A DNA stretch of 64,000 nt, from contig CAMQGK010000299.1 of NCBI GenBank assembly GCA_947000775.1, positions 22,142,501 to 22,206,500 on the forward strand, in the 5' to 3' direction. Below, piece after piece: positions 50,652 through 61,157 of the stretch (position 1 is its first letter; the number at the start of each line of letters is the position of its first letter). Below the pieces are notes generated by a model. That model worked only from the letters and a program-made list of their open reading frames with translations, made no database searches and was not told the DNA's origin. The translations under genes and the position numbers were made by a program. Source of the DNA: Pterois miles. Lineage: Eukaryota; Chordata; Actinopteri; Perciformes; Scorpaenidae.

Positions 50652-52118
50652 CACTGAACAAAAATATAAACGCAAGACTTTTGATTTTTCTCCCATTTTT
50701 TATGTGCTGAGTCAAAGATCTCAGACTGTTTCTACATCCACTAAAGGCCGATTTCTCTCTAATATTGATCACTAATTTGTCTAAATCTATGTCAGTGAGC
50801 ACTTCTCCTTTGCTGAAATAATCCATCCACCTCTCAGGTGAGCCTTAGACTGTCACAATAAAAGTCCACTCTAAAATGTGCAGTTTTCTCTGAGACATTT
50901 ACAGTATTAGTCCCTGAACGGGGGTCAGAGAACCAGTCAGTATCTGGTGTGACCACCATTAACCTCACACAGTCCAACACATCTCCTCCACATAGAGCTG
51001 ATCAGGTTATTGATTGAGGCCTGTTGAATGTTGGTCCACTCCTCTTCAATGGCTGTGAAGCTGCTGGATATCAGCAGGAAGTGGACCATGCCGTCGTATA
51101 CGCCGATCCAGAGCATCCTTAACGTGATCAATGGGTGACATGTCCGGTGAGTCTGCAGGCCATGAAAGAACTGGGATGTTTTCAGCTTCCAGGAACTGAG
51201 TCCAGATCCTTCAACATGGGCCAGAACTGAGTCCAGATCCTTCAACATGGGGCCGTGGATTATCCTGCTGCAACATGAGGTGATGGAGGTGGATGAACGG
51301 GCAACAATGGGCCTCAGGATCTCGTCACGGTATCTCTGCATTCAAAATGACATCAACAAAATGCAGCTGTGTTGGTTGTCCATAACATACACCTGTCATT
51401 ACCATAACCCCACCACCACCATGGACAACCATTCACAACGCTGTCTGCCATCTGCCCTGTACAGTGAAAACCAGGATTCAACCATGAAGAGAACACCTCT
51501 CCAAAGTGCCAGATGCCACTGAAGGTGAGCATTTGTCCACTCAAGTCAGTTACGAGGATGAACTGTAGTCAGGTCAAGACCCCGGTGAGGACGACGAGCA
51601 TGCAGCCGAACTTCCCTGAGACGGTTTCTGACAGTTTGTTCAGAAATTCTTCGGTTCTGCAAACCGATTGCCGGTTGCATCAGCTGTCCGGGTGGCTGGT
51701 CTCAGACCATCTAGTAGGTGAAGATGCCGGATGTGGAGGTCCTGGTCTGGTGTGGTTACAGGTGGTCTGCAATTGTGAGGCAAACACCTTTGTAGACGGC
51801 TTATGGTGGAGGAATGAACATTCAGTTGACGGGCAGCAGCTCTGGTGGACATTCCTGCAGTCAGCAGGCCGACTGAACGCTCCCTCAACACTAGAGACAT
51901 CTGTGGTTTTATTGTGACAGTCTAAGGCTCACCTGAGAGGTGGATGGATTATTTTAGCAAAGGAGAAGTGCTCACTGACACAGATTTAGACAAATTAGTG
52001 ATCAATATCTGAGAGAAATAGGCTTTTAGTGGACGTAGAAACAGTCTGAGATCTTTGATTCAGCACAGAAAAAATGGGAGAAAAAACAAAAGTGTTGCGT
52101 TTGTATTTTTATTCAGTG
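50652..52118 (-). mobile_element. Second Tc1-like family (CACTGAACAAAAATATAAAC ends)
   Basis: Left end CACTGAACAAAAATATAAAC at 50652 and its inverse ending ATTCAGTG at 52118, flanked by TA. The inverted repeats extend about 250 bp (AGTCAAAGATCTCAGACTGT, GAGAAGTGCTCACTGACAT-like blocks on both sides). Confidence 0.92.
50940..51900 (-). pseudogene. Tc1-like transposase pseudogene (second family)
   Basis: Minus-strand HTH block RERSVGLLTAGMSTRAAARQ and LNVHSSTISRLQ, followed by DGLRPATRTADATGN. The rest up to 50940 is in shifting frames (for example WTNIQQASINNLISSMWRRC near the C-terminus). No intact catalytic domain. Confidence 0.75.
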
Positions 52119-52119
52119 T

Positions 52120-54330
52120 ATGTATGAAAACAGGATTAAGTGGATTATATTCACTGTAGCCTTGTTAACAGGATGTACACACCTGAGCTGATTATTTGAT
52201 TGAAATATTAGAAGAAACTATCTCATAGAAGGTAGGTCTCATAGAAGGTAGAAATTATCTCATAGTTCATTATTTCATTATCTACAGCTAACAGAGCTCC
52301 TTTTTTCGAGTGAACAATATCATGAACGGCACTGAACAAACAGTCGTGCCGAGTCCAAACCGAGTCCAAAGCCCTGTTCATACCTGCTATTAACATGCAT
52401 CCTGAGTGCATTCACACCTGTACTTAGGGCTGATCCGACCACTGAGGACGCATGTTAATAACAGGTCTGAACAGGGCCAGAGTGATGCCAGAACAGAGTC
52501 CCACATCCAGGCTTCACACTCCAGGACCAGGACTCAACAGTCCGTCCCCATGTTGGTCAGTTGACCATCTGAGTGATGACCCTACACGACTGGTTTCCTA
52601 ATTGGCTGTTGAAAAGGTGGGAACAGTCATTTGGCAAATGAGCCCATCCACCATCATAATGCCACTCAGTGGATCCTGTTAGCATTAGCTGTTAGCATTA
52701 GGTGTTAGCATTAGGTGTTAGCATTAGGTGTTAGCTCTGCGCTGTTGGCAGACGAGCCGGTCGCTGACTCTGAATGAATTCTGATATAATCAGAGTCTGA
52801 TTCAGTTAATTGATCATGTGAGTGTGTTTAAGGTTGTTCCTCCATCGATGATCTGGGACTTTCAGTTGTGACAGATCGCAGCTGAAGAACGTAAACGGTA
52901 AATAGACTGTATTTATGTGAAACTTTCTTGTCTCCCAGCCACTCAAAGTGCTTTACACACTTCCACGCTGACATGCTGGGGGTGAGCGACCAATAAAAAA
53001 ATCAGATATATCAGCCGGCTGAAAGCCAGTAGTTGAGGAAGCGCTTGATTTATGCAGTTGTGAGCGGAGCATTTTAAACGTCAGTGTCACAGCCCATCAT
53101 GTTCATTTAATGTGGGAAGACAAATTCATGATCAGGATTATTTGATTCATTGTGTAGCCTGATTATGACCTTATTATGCAGGTACTATGCAAATGTGTTA
53201 CTTGGTGACATCACAGGCCAGACTTCAGTTCAGGCGTTTCTGTGTCCTGGACTTTGGACTTAGTGACATTATTGACCTTCAACATGCACAGAAACATTGT
53301 AATACACTATCTAAGATATGAAAACAGCTGTGGAGAGTTAGACCCTGATCAGACAGTGTCTTTTATTTTCATTGTTGCTAGGCAACCACTGAATGAGCAC
53401 TAACGTTAGCTTAACACAAACCATGAACTGTACACTACCTAATGGTTCAATTAATGAACAACAACTTAATTGGTGTCCTGCTGCTTCCTGTTCAGATCAC
53501 TAACTAACGCTAACTACGCCATAAAGCTGCTGAGAAGTCACCCGGCCTTTTCTGCTCTGAGCTGAATAGTTTTCAGGCGCTCAGCAACCTGCCACCTCAG
53601 GCTGTCTGATCAGGGCCTTAGCCTCTAAGCTAAGCTAACAAGCTAATGAGCTAATGAATGCGAACTGCTGACCAACCCTGAGAGCAGAGTGAGGAGGAGA
53701 TAACACCTGAGATCGGTGAATCGACAGTAAAGCAGCCATTTAGTGTCCACTGTTAGAGGCAGTAAATGTCTTATGAAAGCAAAGGGAGCTTGGAGGTCAA
53801 AGGTCAAAATCACTGCATCAGGATGACCAATCACAGCTGAGAGTCTCTGGTTACTGATCAGTTATTGCTGTCCTCACCTCTTATGTGACGGAACCAGTCA
53901 GATGTCAGGTAGGAGGAGGAGCCGTGTGACTGGATAAGTGAGGCAGAGGGGGGCGGGGCTAATAGTACAAATCCTGCAGGTCACCATGAAAGGAGCGCAA
54001 AGCTTCAGCTAGACTCTCCATGAGGACGGCGTCTCGTTCATGAGCTGACGTGGAATCGTGACAAGCACCTATTTTACCCTGTGTGGATTTCTGAGCATCC
54101 ATGAATGCGCACTTTGAAATGAAGTGGTGAAAACCAGCCGCATGGAGACAGCGTGAAGGGCTGCGTCTGATGGCGTCACATCACTTTGGCCGTGCGGATA
54201 CTCACGAAGTTCGCAGATGCTCGAAGCATAAATCACGCTTCACACAGAAAATGTTTGTTGTTAAAACATCCCTGCTGATTCTTTCCACATAATGGTGCTT
54301 TCAAGGACAAGTGGACATCTGAGAACTTCC
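52120..54330. other. Intergenic sequence, little structure
   Basis: Short GTTAGCATTAG repeats at 52680-52730 only. No supported exon or transposon. Confidence 0.5.
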
Positions 54331-54334
54331 CCAC

Positions 54335-54383
54335 TGTAAATTTCCCCACTGTGGGACTAATAAAGGAATATCTTATCTTAACT
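54335..54383 (+). mobile_element. Short Rex1 3' end
   Basis: AAATTTCCCCACTGTGGGAC, TAATAAAGG, then ATATCTTATCTTA. Fewer than 50 bp of the element remain. Confidence 0.8.
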
Positions 54384-54734
54384 GAGCAGCATGCTGGAAA
54401 GGAGCATCATGAGTCTGACTGGTTGATTTACAGTCATTTCATCAGAACTAGAGGATCAAATTCAGATGTCGGATTGTCCTTAAACACACCAACAAAGACA
54501 GATTTTGTCACAAACAAATGAGGTCATGAGATCTCAGCTACACAGTCTCCAGGACTGGCTGAAGAAGGCCATGAGGGGCAGTTGAAAGCTAAAAATAATC
54601 AGACATAAGAAGCACCTGATTGGTCCTTTCAGTGGGTGAGGTCATGATAACTTCATCCAGCAGGAGTGGAGTGTCATTGGACGGCTGTGGGTGTGAGTCA
54701 GAGGCTTCCTCGATCAGAGTTATTGATGAGCTCC

Positions 54735-54764
54735 TCAGTGGCCCAGGATGTGGCTGATGTGGCC
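54735..54764 (-). CDS. C10orf143-like exon 4 (terminal coding)
   Basis: Acceptor TGTTTCAG, then GHISHILGH and TGA. It supplies the His pair of the Cys/His motif. Confidence 0.62.
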   Translation of the reverse strand, partial: GHISHILGH

Positions 54765-57700
54765 CTGAAACATGAAAACATCACACTAACATCTGAAACT
54801 GACAATTCTGTAGAATTAAGCTGAGTGATCACACTGTACGGTCCAATCATCAGCCACGACCTGAGTGATCACACTGTGCGGTCCAATCATCAGCCACGAC
54901 CTGAATGATCACACTGTACGGTCCAATCATCAGCCACGACCTGAATGATCACACTGTGCGGTCCAATCATCAGCCACGACCTGAATGATCACACTGTACG
55001 GTCCAATCATCAGCCACGACCTGAGTGATCACACTGTATGGACCAATCATCAGCCACGACCTGAGTGATCACACTGTGCGGTCCAATCATCAGCCACGAC
55101 CTGAATGATCACACTGTATGGACCAATCATCAGCCACAACCTGGTAAAGTTTGCTAGCAGAGGTGTGTTCAGGTCACAATGCTAACGAGGCAGAAACATG
55201 CTGCCTTCATCATCTGAGCATCCTGCTAACGTTATATGGACTCAAGGTGGCGAGGAAGATGTGGACAGGAAGAAGATGTGGACAGGAAGAAGATGTGGAC
55301 AGGAAGAAGATGAGGACAGGAGGAAGATGTGGACAGGAGGAAGATGAGGAAAGGAGGAAGATGAGGAAAGGAGGAAGATGAGGAAAGGAGGAAGATGAGG
55401 ACAGGAGGAAGATGTGGACAGGAGGAAGATGTGGACAGGAAGAAGATGTGGACAGGAAGAAGATGAGGACAGGAAGAAGATGAGGACAGGAGGAAGATGA
55501 GGACAGGAGGAAGATGAGGACAGGAGGAAGATGTGGACAGGAGGAAGATGTGGACAGGAGGAAGATGTGGACAGGAGGAAGATGAGGACAGGAGGAAGAT
55601 GAGGAAAGGAGGAAGATGAGGAAAGGAGGAAGATGAGGAAAGGAGGAAGATGAGGACAGGAGGAAGATGTGGACAGGAAGAAGATGAGGACAGGAGGAAG
55701 ATGTGGACAGGAGGAAGATGTGGACAGGAAGAAGATGAGGACAGGAGGAAGATGAGGACAGGAGGAAGATGTGGACAGGAGGAAGATGAGGACAGGAGGA
55801 AGATGTGGACAGGAGGAAGATGTGGACAGGAGGAAGATGAGGACAGGAGGAAGATGTGGACAGGAAGAAGATGAGGACAGGAGGAAGATGTGGACAGGAG
55901 GAAGATGTGGACAGGAAGAAGATGAGGACAGGAGGAAGATGAGGACAGGAGGAAGATGTGGACAGGAGGAAGATGAGGACAGGAGGAAGATGAGGAAAGG
56001 AGGAAGATGAGGACAGGAGGAAGATGTGGACAGGAGGAAGATGTGGACAGGAGGAAGATGAGGACAGGAGGAAGATGAGGACAGGAGGAAGATGTGGACA
56101 GGAGGAAGATGAGGAAAGGAGGAAGATGAGGACAGGAGGAAGATGTGGACAGGAAGAAGATGAGGACAGGAGGAAGATGAGGACAGGAGGAAGATGAGGA
56201 AAGGAGGAAGATGAGGACAGGAGGAAGATGAGGAAAGGAGGAAGATGTGGACAAGAGGAAGATGAGGACAGGAGGAAGATGTGGACAGGAGGAAGATGTG
56301 GACAAGAGGAAGATGAGGACAGGAGGAAGATGTGGACAGGAGGAAGATGTGTACAGGAGGAAGATGTGGACGTTCCACGATTCCCTCAACCCAAACACTG
56401 ACAGAGTCAGGTCTCTCTCTATTGATCAGTGTGATTAATGATCAATAATGTGATCAGAACATACCGGTTCTCCTCCGAGACATCTGGGACAGCACAGTAG
56501 AGGAGGTCTGGATGCCAACATGCCAACCTGCAGCAACACACACTAACATGTTACCACAGCAACGGTTCCAATGATCATCTATAATCAGGTCATAAACAGG
56601 GTTAATAACACACTGTAACATATTGTAACATATGTTCATTTAACTATGCATTGTCTGACTGTAACTGTTTTATTATCGGTTTATACAACTGATGACACTA
56701 ATACGGCAATAAACATGACTACATCATAGTCTGTTATTAGCCTGTTATAACACTATGTTTATAACACTATGCACTGTACTATGTACTGTACACTATGCAC
56801 ATAACACTTTATGTACTATATCAGGGTCAATGACAATACATCATTTTTTAACAGTATTTTAATTTCACGACAAAAACCTGTCAGGTGGTGCAACCAAATA
56901 TTTATGAAAATATATATACATTCCTGATCTTTATTTTAAGATTAATTCTTTGGCAGCTATCCCACTGGTCTGAGTACTGGTCTGAGTACTGGTCTGAGCA
57001 GTGGTCTGAGTACTGGTCTGAGTACTGGTCTGAGCAGTGGTCTGAGTACTGGTCTGAGTACTGGTCTGAGCAGTGGTCTGAGTACTGGTCTGAGTACTGG
57101 TCTGAGCAGTGGTCTGAGTAGTCTGAGTACTGGTCTGAGTACTGGTCTGAGCAGTGGTCTGAGTAGTCTGAGTACTGGTCTGAGTACTGGTCTGAGCAGT
57201 GGTCTGAGTACTGGTCTGAGCAGTGGTCTGAGTACTGGTCTGAGCAGTGGTCTGAGTACTGGTCTGAGTACTGGTCTGAGCAGTGGTCTGAGTACTGGTC
57301 TGAGTACTGGTCTGAGTACTGGTCTGAGCAGTGGTCTGAGTACTGGTCTGAGCAGTGGTCTGAGTACTGGTCTGAGCACTGGTCTGAGCAGTGGTCTGAG
57401 CACTGGCCTGAGCACTGGTCTGGGTACTGGTCTGAGCACTGGTCTGAGCACTGGTCTGAGCACTGGTCTGGGTACTGGTCTGGGCACTGGTCTGGGCACT
57501 GGTCTGGGTACTGGTCTGAGCACTGGTCTGAGCACTGGTCTGAGCACTGGTCTGGGCACTGGTCTGGGCACTGGTCTGGGCACTGGTCTGAGCACTGGTC
57601 TGAGCACTGGTCTGGGTACTGGTCTGAGTACTGGTCTGAGCAGTGGTCTGAGCACTGGTCTGAGCACTGGTCTGAGTACTGGTCTGAGCAGTGGTCTGAG

Positions 57701-60181
57701 TACTGGTCTGAGTACTGGTCTGAGCAGTGGTCTGAGCACTGGTCTGAGCAGTGGTCTGAGTACTGGTCTGAGCACTGGTCTGAGCACTGGCCTGAGCACT
57801 GGTCTGGGTACTGGTCTGAGCACTGGTCTGAGCACTGGTCTGGGCACTGGTCTGGGCACTGGTCTGGGCACTGGTCTGGGTACTGGTCTGAGCACTGGTC
57901 TGAGCAGTGGTCTGAGTACTGGTCTGAGCAGTGGTCTGAGCACTGGTCTGAGCAGTGGTTTGAGCAGTGGTCTGAGTACTGGTCTGAGCAGTGGTCTGAG
58001 TACTGGTCTGAGCACTGGTCTGAGCAGTGGTCTGAGTACTGGTCTCAGCAGTGGTCTGAGTACTGGTCTGAGCAGTGGTCTGAGCAGTGGTCTGAGCAGT
58101 GGTCTGAGCAGTGGTCTGAGTACTGGTCTGAGCACTGGTCTGAGCACTGGCCTGAGCACTGGCCTGAGCACTGGTCTGAGCACTGGTCTGAGTACTGGTC
58201 TGAGCACTGGTCTTAGCAGTGGTCTGAGCACTGGCCTGAGCACTGGCCTGAGCACTGGTCTGAGCACTGGTGTGGGTACTGGTCTGGGTACTGGTCTGAG
58301 TACTGGTCTGAGTACTGGTCTGAGCACTGGTCTGAGTACTGGTCTGAGCACTGGTCTGAGCACTGGTCTGGGTACTGGTCTGAGCACTGGTCTGAGCACT
58401 GGCCTGGGTACTGGTCTGAGCACTGGCCTGAGCACTGGTCTGAGTACTGGTCTGAGCACTGGTCTGAGCACTGGTCTGAGCACTGGCCTGAGCACTGGTC
58501 TGGGTACTGGCCTGGGTACTGGCCTGGGTACTGGTCTGGGTACTGGTCTGAGCACTGGTCTGAGCACTGGTCTGGGTACTGGTCTGGGTACTGGTCTGAG
58601 CATTGGTCTGAGCACTGGTCTGGGTACTGGTCTGAGTGGTCCTTGTTGTTGAGTCAGGTTCAGGCTCTGCTGAGGTTCTACAGACTCTGGTTCTGGATCT
58701 CCTCAGGGGCCCTCTTCCTGTCACTGTGCTGTTTCGGATCTGTCCTCCTCTGATAACCATAATTAGCTGGATCACTGTTCATGTGTCGAGCTGATTTTTC
58801 TTTAGTTGGTAGTGGCATCTAAAGTGTACACATTATCATGTAACATGTTTTAAAGCATGTAATATCTTTAAATTTAAAACTAGTAAACATTTTAGAAGGT
58901 TGGTGGATGATCCTTGAACAGCGTTATATGGTCACATTGCTTTGAATGGTTGGGCCACCTGACTACTGCGACTAACCTCAAATTAAACAGGCTTCTGTTT
59001 GGATGCTAGCTTTAGCTTCTACCCTTGTCATGACGTTCAAACAGACCGCTTAAAGAAAACATAATAGAGTTTTATGATAAAATAACAAATAAAATAACAT
59101 TCTAGTTTTACATTGGTTGTACCACCTGACATGGAAAGTGTTCCAGCCCACATGTGAGTCGAAAGTAGTTATTTTCATCAGTGTCTGACGGAGAGCTAAA
59201 AACCTCTCACACATCAGAAATGTGTTGTTAGCAGCGACACCTGTGGCCGTTACCACGACGACAGTCAGCATTCTGCTGCTTGTGTTCACCCTACGCAGGC
59301 GACACGTCAGCCAGCCACAGTGCTGCTGTTCATTCCACCTAACGGTAGCTCACCAGACCCAGGTCCGTCTAGGAATCATTGCTGATGCTGGTGTTAACTC
59401 TTACGGCTTCAGCCTCCCGACCAAGGTCAGAAAGACCAGCAGATACCAGAGTTTTGGTGGTAGACGATAACGTTCCTCCGGAGCTCCATCCCTTCACTCA
59501 GCAGCAGAAAACAAGATGCGGCACCGAAGGTCAGCGGAGGAAAGCCGGTTTTATCTCTGTAGATATCCGGTGAACACTGGATGGAAGTTAGGTACCGACT
59601 CACTGCCCGCTGTCATGACGCTATGAACTCACCTGCTGCTGTTCTTGTTCCTGATTGGATACCGTAAAGCTGGGGGACGTTTCCATTGGACACTCTGACA
59701 CCTGGAGCTCCACCCCAAAACACATCCGCTTCTGAAAACGAAACATCTGCATCATAATCTTTATCATCACCATCTTATCTTATCATCACCATTGATTAGT
59801 CATTTCATCTATAAAAGGTCAGATTTGAAATGTCATTTTATGTTTTGTTTTATTGGCCCACCACAAATATCTGAGATAGAAACCGAGAAAAAGAAGGAAG
59901 ACAGGATGAAAACCAGTGATGAGTGATCTCAACAGTTCCTGAGGATGTGTCTAATAGTCTAATGATGATGCGTTCACGGGTCCATCACTGTGGTGTAGCA
60001 GCTGTAGTTTAAGGTGGAGCTACTTTTAATTTGGAATATTCATTGACTTTTATTTACTAATTTAGTGAGGTTCGGCCCTCCATAGGAGGTAGTCACTATC
60101 ATCATCACTCACCACTCTGCAGCTCCGCGGCTCCACTTCCGTCTCCAGACTTCTCTTTTTCAGAACGTTAACACACTGCAT
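54735..60181 (-). CDS. C10orf143-like small protein (4 exons, 86 aa)
   Basis: Four exons with GT/AG borders, all phase 0: 60181-60113, 59731-59633, 56527-56465 and 54764-54735 (TGA at 54737-54735). The frame of 261 nt gives 86 residues beginning MQCVNVLKKRSLETEVEPR. A VKRMCF segment follows exon junction 1. The C-terminus CCPRCLGGEPGHISHILGH has a CX2CX6HX2H pattern that could bind zinc. From memory, human C10orf143 (10q26.3, uncharacterised, about 108 aa) has a VKRVC segment and a CPRC...ESGHFSH C-terminus, and it lies in the same interval as TCERG1L. The orthology is therefore likely but unproven. The protein is basic, shows no signal peptide or membrane segment, and its function is unknown. 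Two other frames also cross some junctions without stops, so the frame choice rests on the exon-1 ATG, the phase-0 junctions and the similarity. Confidence 0.65.
54821..55140. repeat. 40-bp tandem repeat, eight units
   Basis: Exactly 8 x 40 bp (CTGAGTGATCACACTGTGCG + GTCCAATCATCAGCCACGAC), only 56 bp from the terminal coding exon of the C10orf143-like gene. Units differ at a few fixed positions (GAGTG/GAATG, TACGG/TGCGG/TATGG). Confidence 0.97.
55255..56372. repeat. Purine-rich minisatellite, 17-bp unit (GAGGACAGGAGGAAGAT)
   Basis: About 65 copies with GTGGACA, GAGGAAA and AGGAAG variants. Frames are open on both strands. It ends about 90 bp from exon 3 of the C10orf143-like gene. Confidence 0.97.
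56465..56527 (-). CDS. C10orf143-like exon 3
   Basis: A 63-bp exon between acceptor GCTGCAG and donor GTATGTTC. It encodes VGMLASRPPLLCCPRCLGGE and one further Pro, which includes the first half of the Cys/His motif. Confidence 0.65.
56965..58645. repeat. Minisatellite, 12-bp unit (TACTGGTCTGAG)
   Basis: About 140 copies over 1.68 kb; variants are GAGTACTGGTCT, GAGCAGTGGTCT, GAGCACTGGTCT and GGGTACTGGTCT. Left and right thirds are dominated by different variants. Frames up to 614 codons are read-through of the 4-codon period. Confidence 0.98.
58650..59630. other. Intronic sequence of the C10orf143-like gene
   Basis: Between the 12-bp array and exon 2. Open frames here (for example 59222-59470) lack splice sites or known motifs. 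Confidence 0.45.
59633..59731 (-). CDS. C10orf143-like exon 2
   Basis: A 99-bp exon between acceptor CGTTTTCAG and donor GTGAGTTC. It encodes KRMCFGVELQVSECPMETS and a Gln-rich end (NQEQEQQQ). Confidence 0.65.
60113..60181 (-). CDS. C10orf143-like exon 1
   Basis: ATG at 60181-60179, 23 codons, then a strong donor (GTGAGTGA). The surrounding DNA is CpG-rich. Confidence 0.62.
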
Positions 60182-60740
60182 GCTAACAGCTAACGGAGCT
60201 AACAGCTAACGGAGAAGACTTCAGTTCAGTTAGCCGGGAAGCTAACTGCCGGCAGACCTAGCCGTTAGCACGTTAGCATTAGCGGGTAATCGACGGGTTG
60301 ATTTCTTTGTTCAAACTGCGACCGGAAGTGGCCTGTTTCCCGCTCAGCGTAAATAAAGCCACCAGTTTAAACGTTAACCGGCGACTGTTGAACTCGTGCA
60401 CTGTTGTTGACCGACCTTCTGTTGACCGGCAACTCACAGAGCAACTTACGTTACGTTACAGTTACGTTCTTTGGGCAACTTGAGGCTTACAGCAACCACA
60501 GCAACTACAACACTTCCGGTACTAGAAGAGCCGCCGTCTTCAAATTAAAAGCACCGCCGTGTCAGATTTTGATTCACGTTCACTGGAAAAAACATTCAAC
60601 TGTTTCAGCATCTTTAAATATTTGTTATTAAATATTTCTGACTACTGAGAAATATACTTCAACTCACCTATAGGCCCAGACACTAAACCACACAGCCACC
60701 GAGCACCTCTGCCTTCCTTATTCTACCAGGTGACGTCAGA
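60113..60740 (-). promoter_or_regulatory. CpG-rich promoter region with ETS and CRE motifs
   Basis: Upstream of the C10orf143-like ATG the DNA is CpG-rich and holds several housekeeping-promoter motifs: ETS-type CCGGAAGTG at 60322-60330, its reverse CACTTCCGG at 60511-60519, ACTTCCG within exon 1, and a perfect CRE palindrome TGACGTCA at 60731-60738. A strong minus-strand donor (GTGAGTTG) after 60668 suggests an alternative non-coding first exon at about 60668-60720, just inside the CRE. Motif function is inferred. Confidence 0.45.
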
Positions 60741-60799
60741 GCGGAACAAGCCAATCAGATCAGAGTGCGCAAAACAATACTAATACTAATGATAACACT

Positions 60800-61100
60800 T
60801 ATAAGATAAGATAAGATAAGATATTCCTTTATTAGTCCCACAGTGGAGAAATTCACATGTTACAGCAGCAAAGTGGATAGTGCAATAAACAAGAAGCATA
60901 GATTTTAAAAAAAGTATTAATACAAATAAAATAATATATACTGTACATAATAGAAAAGTAAAGCTAAAATATGTCAATAAATAATTTTCCAGTTACTATA
61001 ATTGAGCAGATGATATAATTGCACCTATGAATTGTTATTGCACTTTGTGTGCGGTCAGTTGTTGTGAATGTGTATGTGGTCTACTGGGAGCAGTGCTGGT
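60800..61100 (-). mobile_element. Rex1 3' end on the minus strand
   Basis: Starts with (GATAA)n then ATTCCTTTATTAGTCCCACA, the reverse complement of the Rex1 3' end, and extends through the 3' UTR to CTACTGGGAGCAGTGCTGGT. Confidence 0.88.
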
Positions 61101-61106
61101 TGTACT

Positions 61107-61157
61107 AAGATAAGATAAGATATTCCTTTATTAGTCCCACAGTGGAGAAATTCACAA
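61107..61157 (-). mobile_element. Second short Rex1-type tail
   Basis: (GATAA)n, ATTCCTTTATTAGTCCCACA and GTGGAGAAATTCACA, about 50 bp, next to the preceding fragment. Confidence 0.8.

Noticed and set aside
55232..56398. Ser/Pro/Cys/His-rich frames of about 380 codons
   Set aside because: Read-through of the 17-bp array on the minus strand, in two frames.
56931..58775. Thr/Gln/Ala-rich frame of 614 codons
   Set aside because: Four-codon period from the 12-bp array, open in several frames. It is not a mucin or antifreeze gene.
59222..59470. Possible membrane peptide of 82 codons
   Set aside because: One hydrophobic stretch only, no splice-site support, no family recognised.
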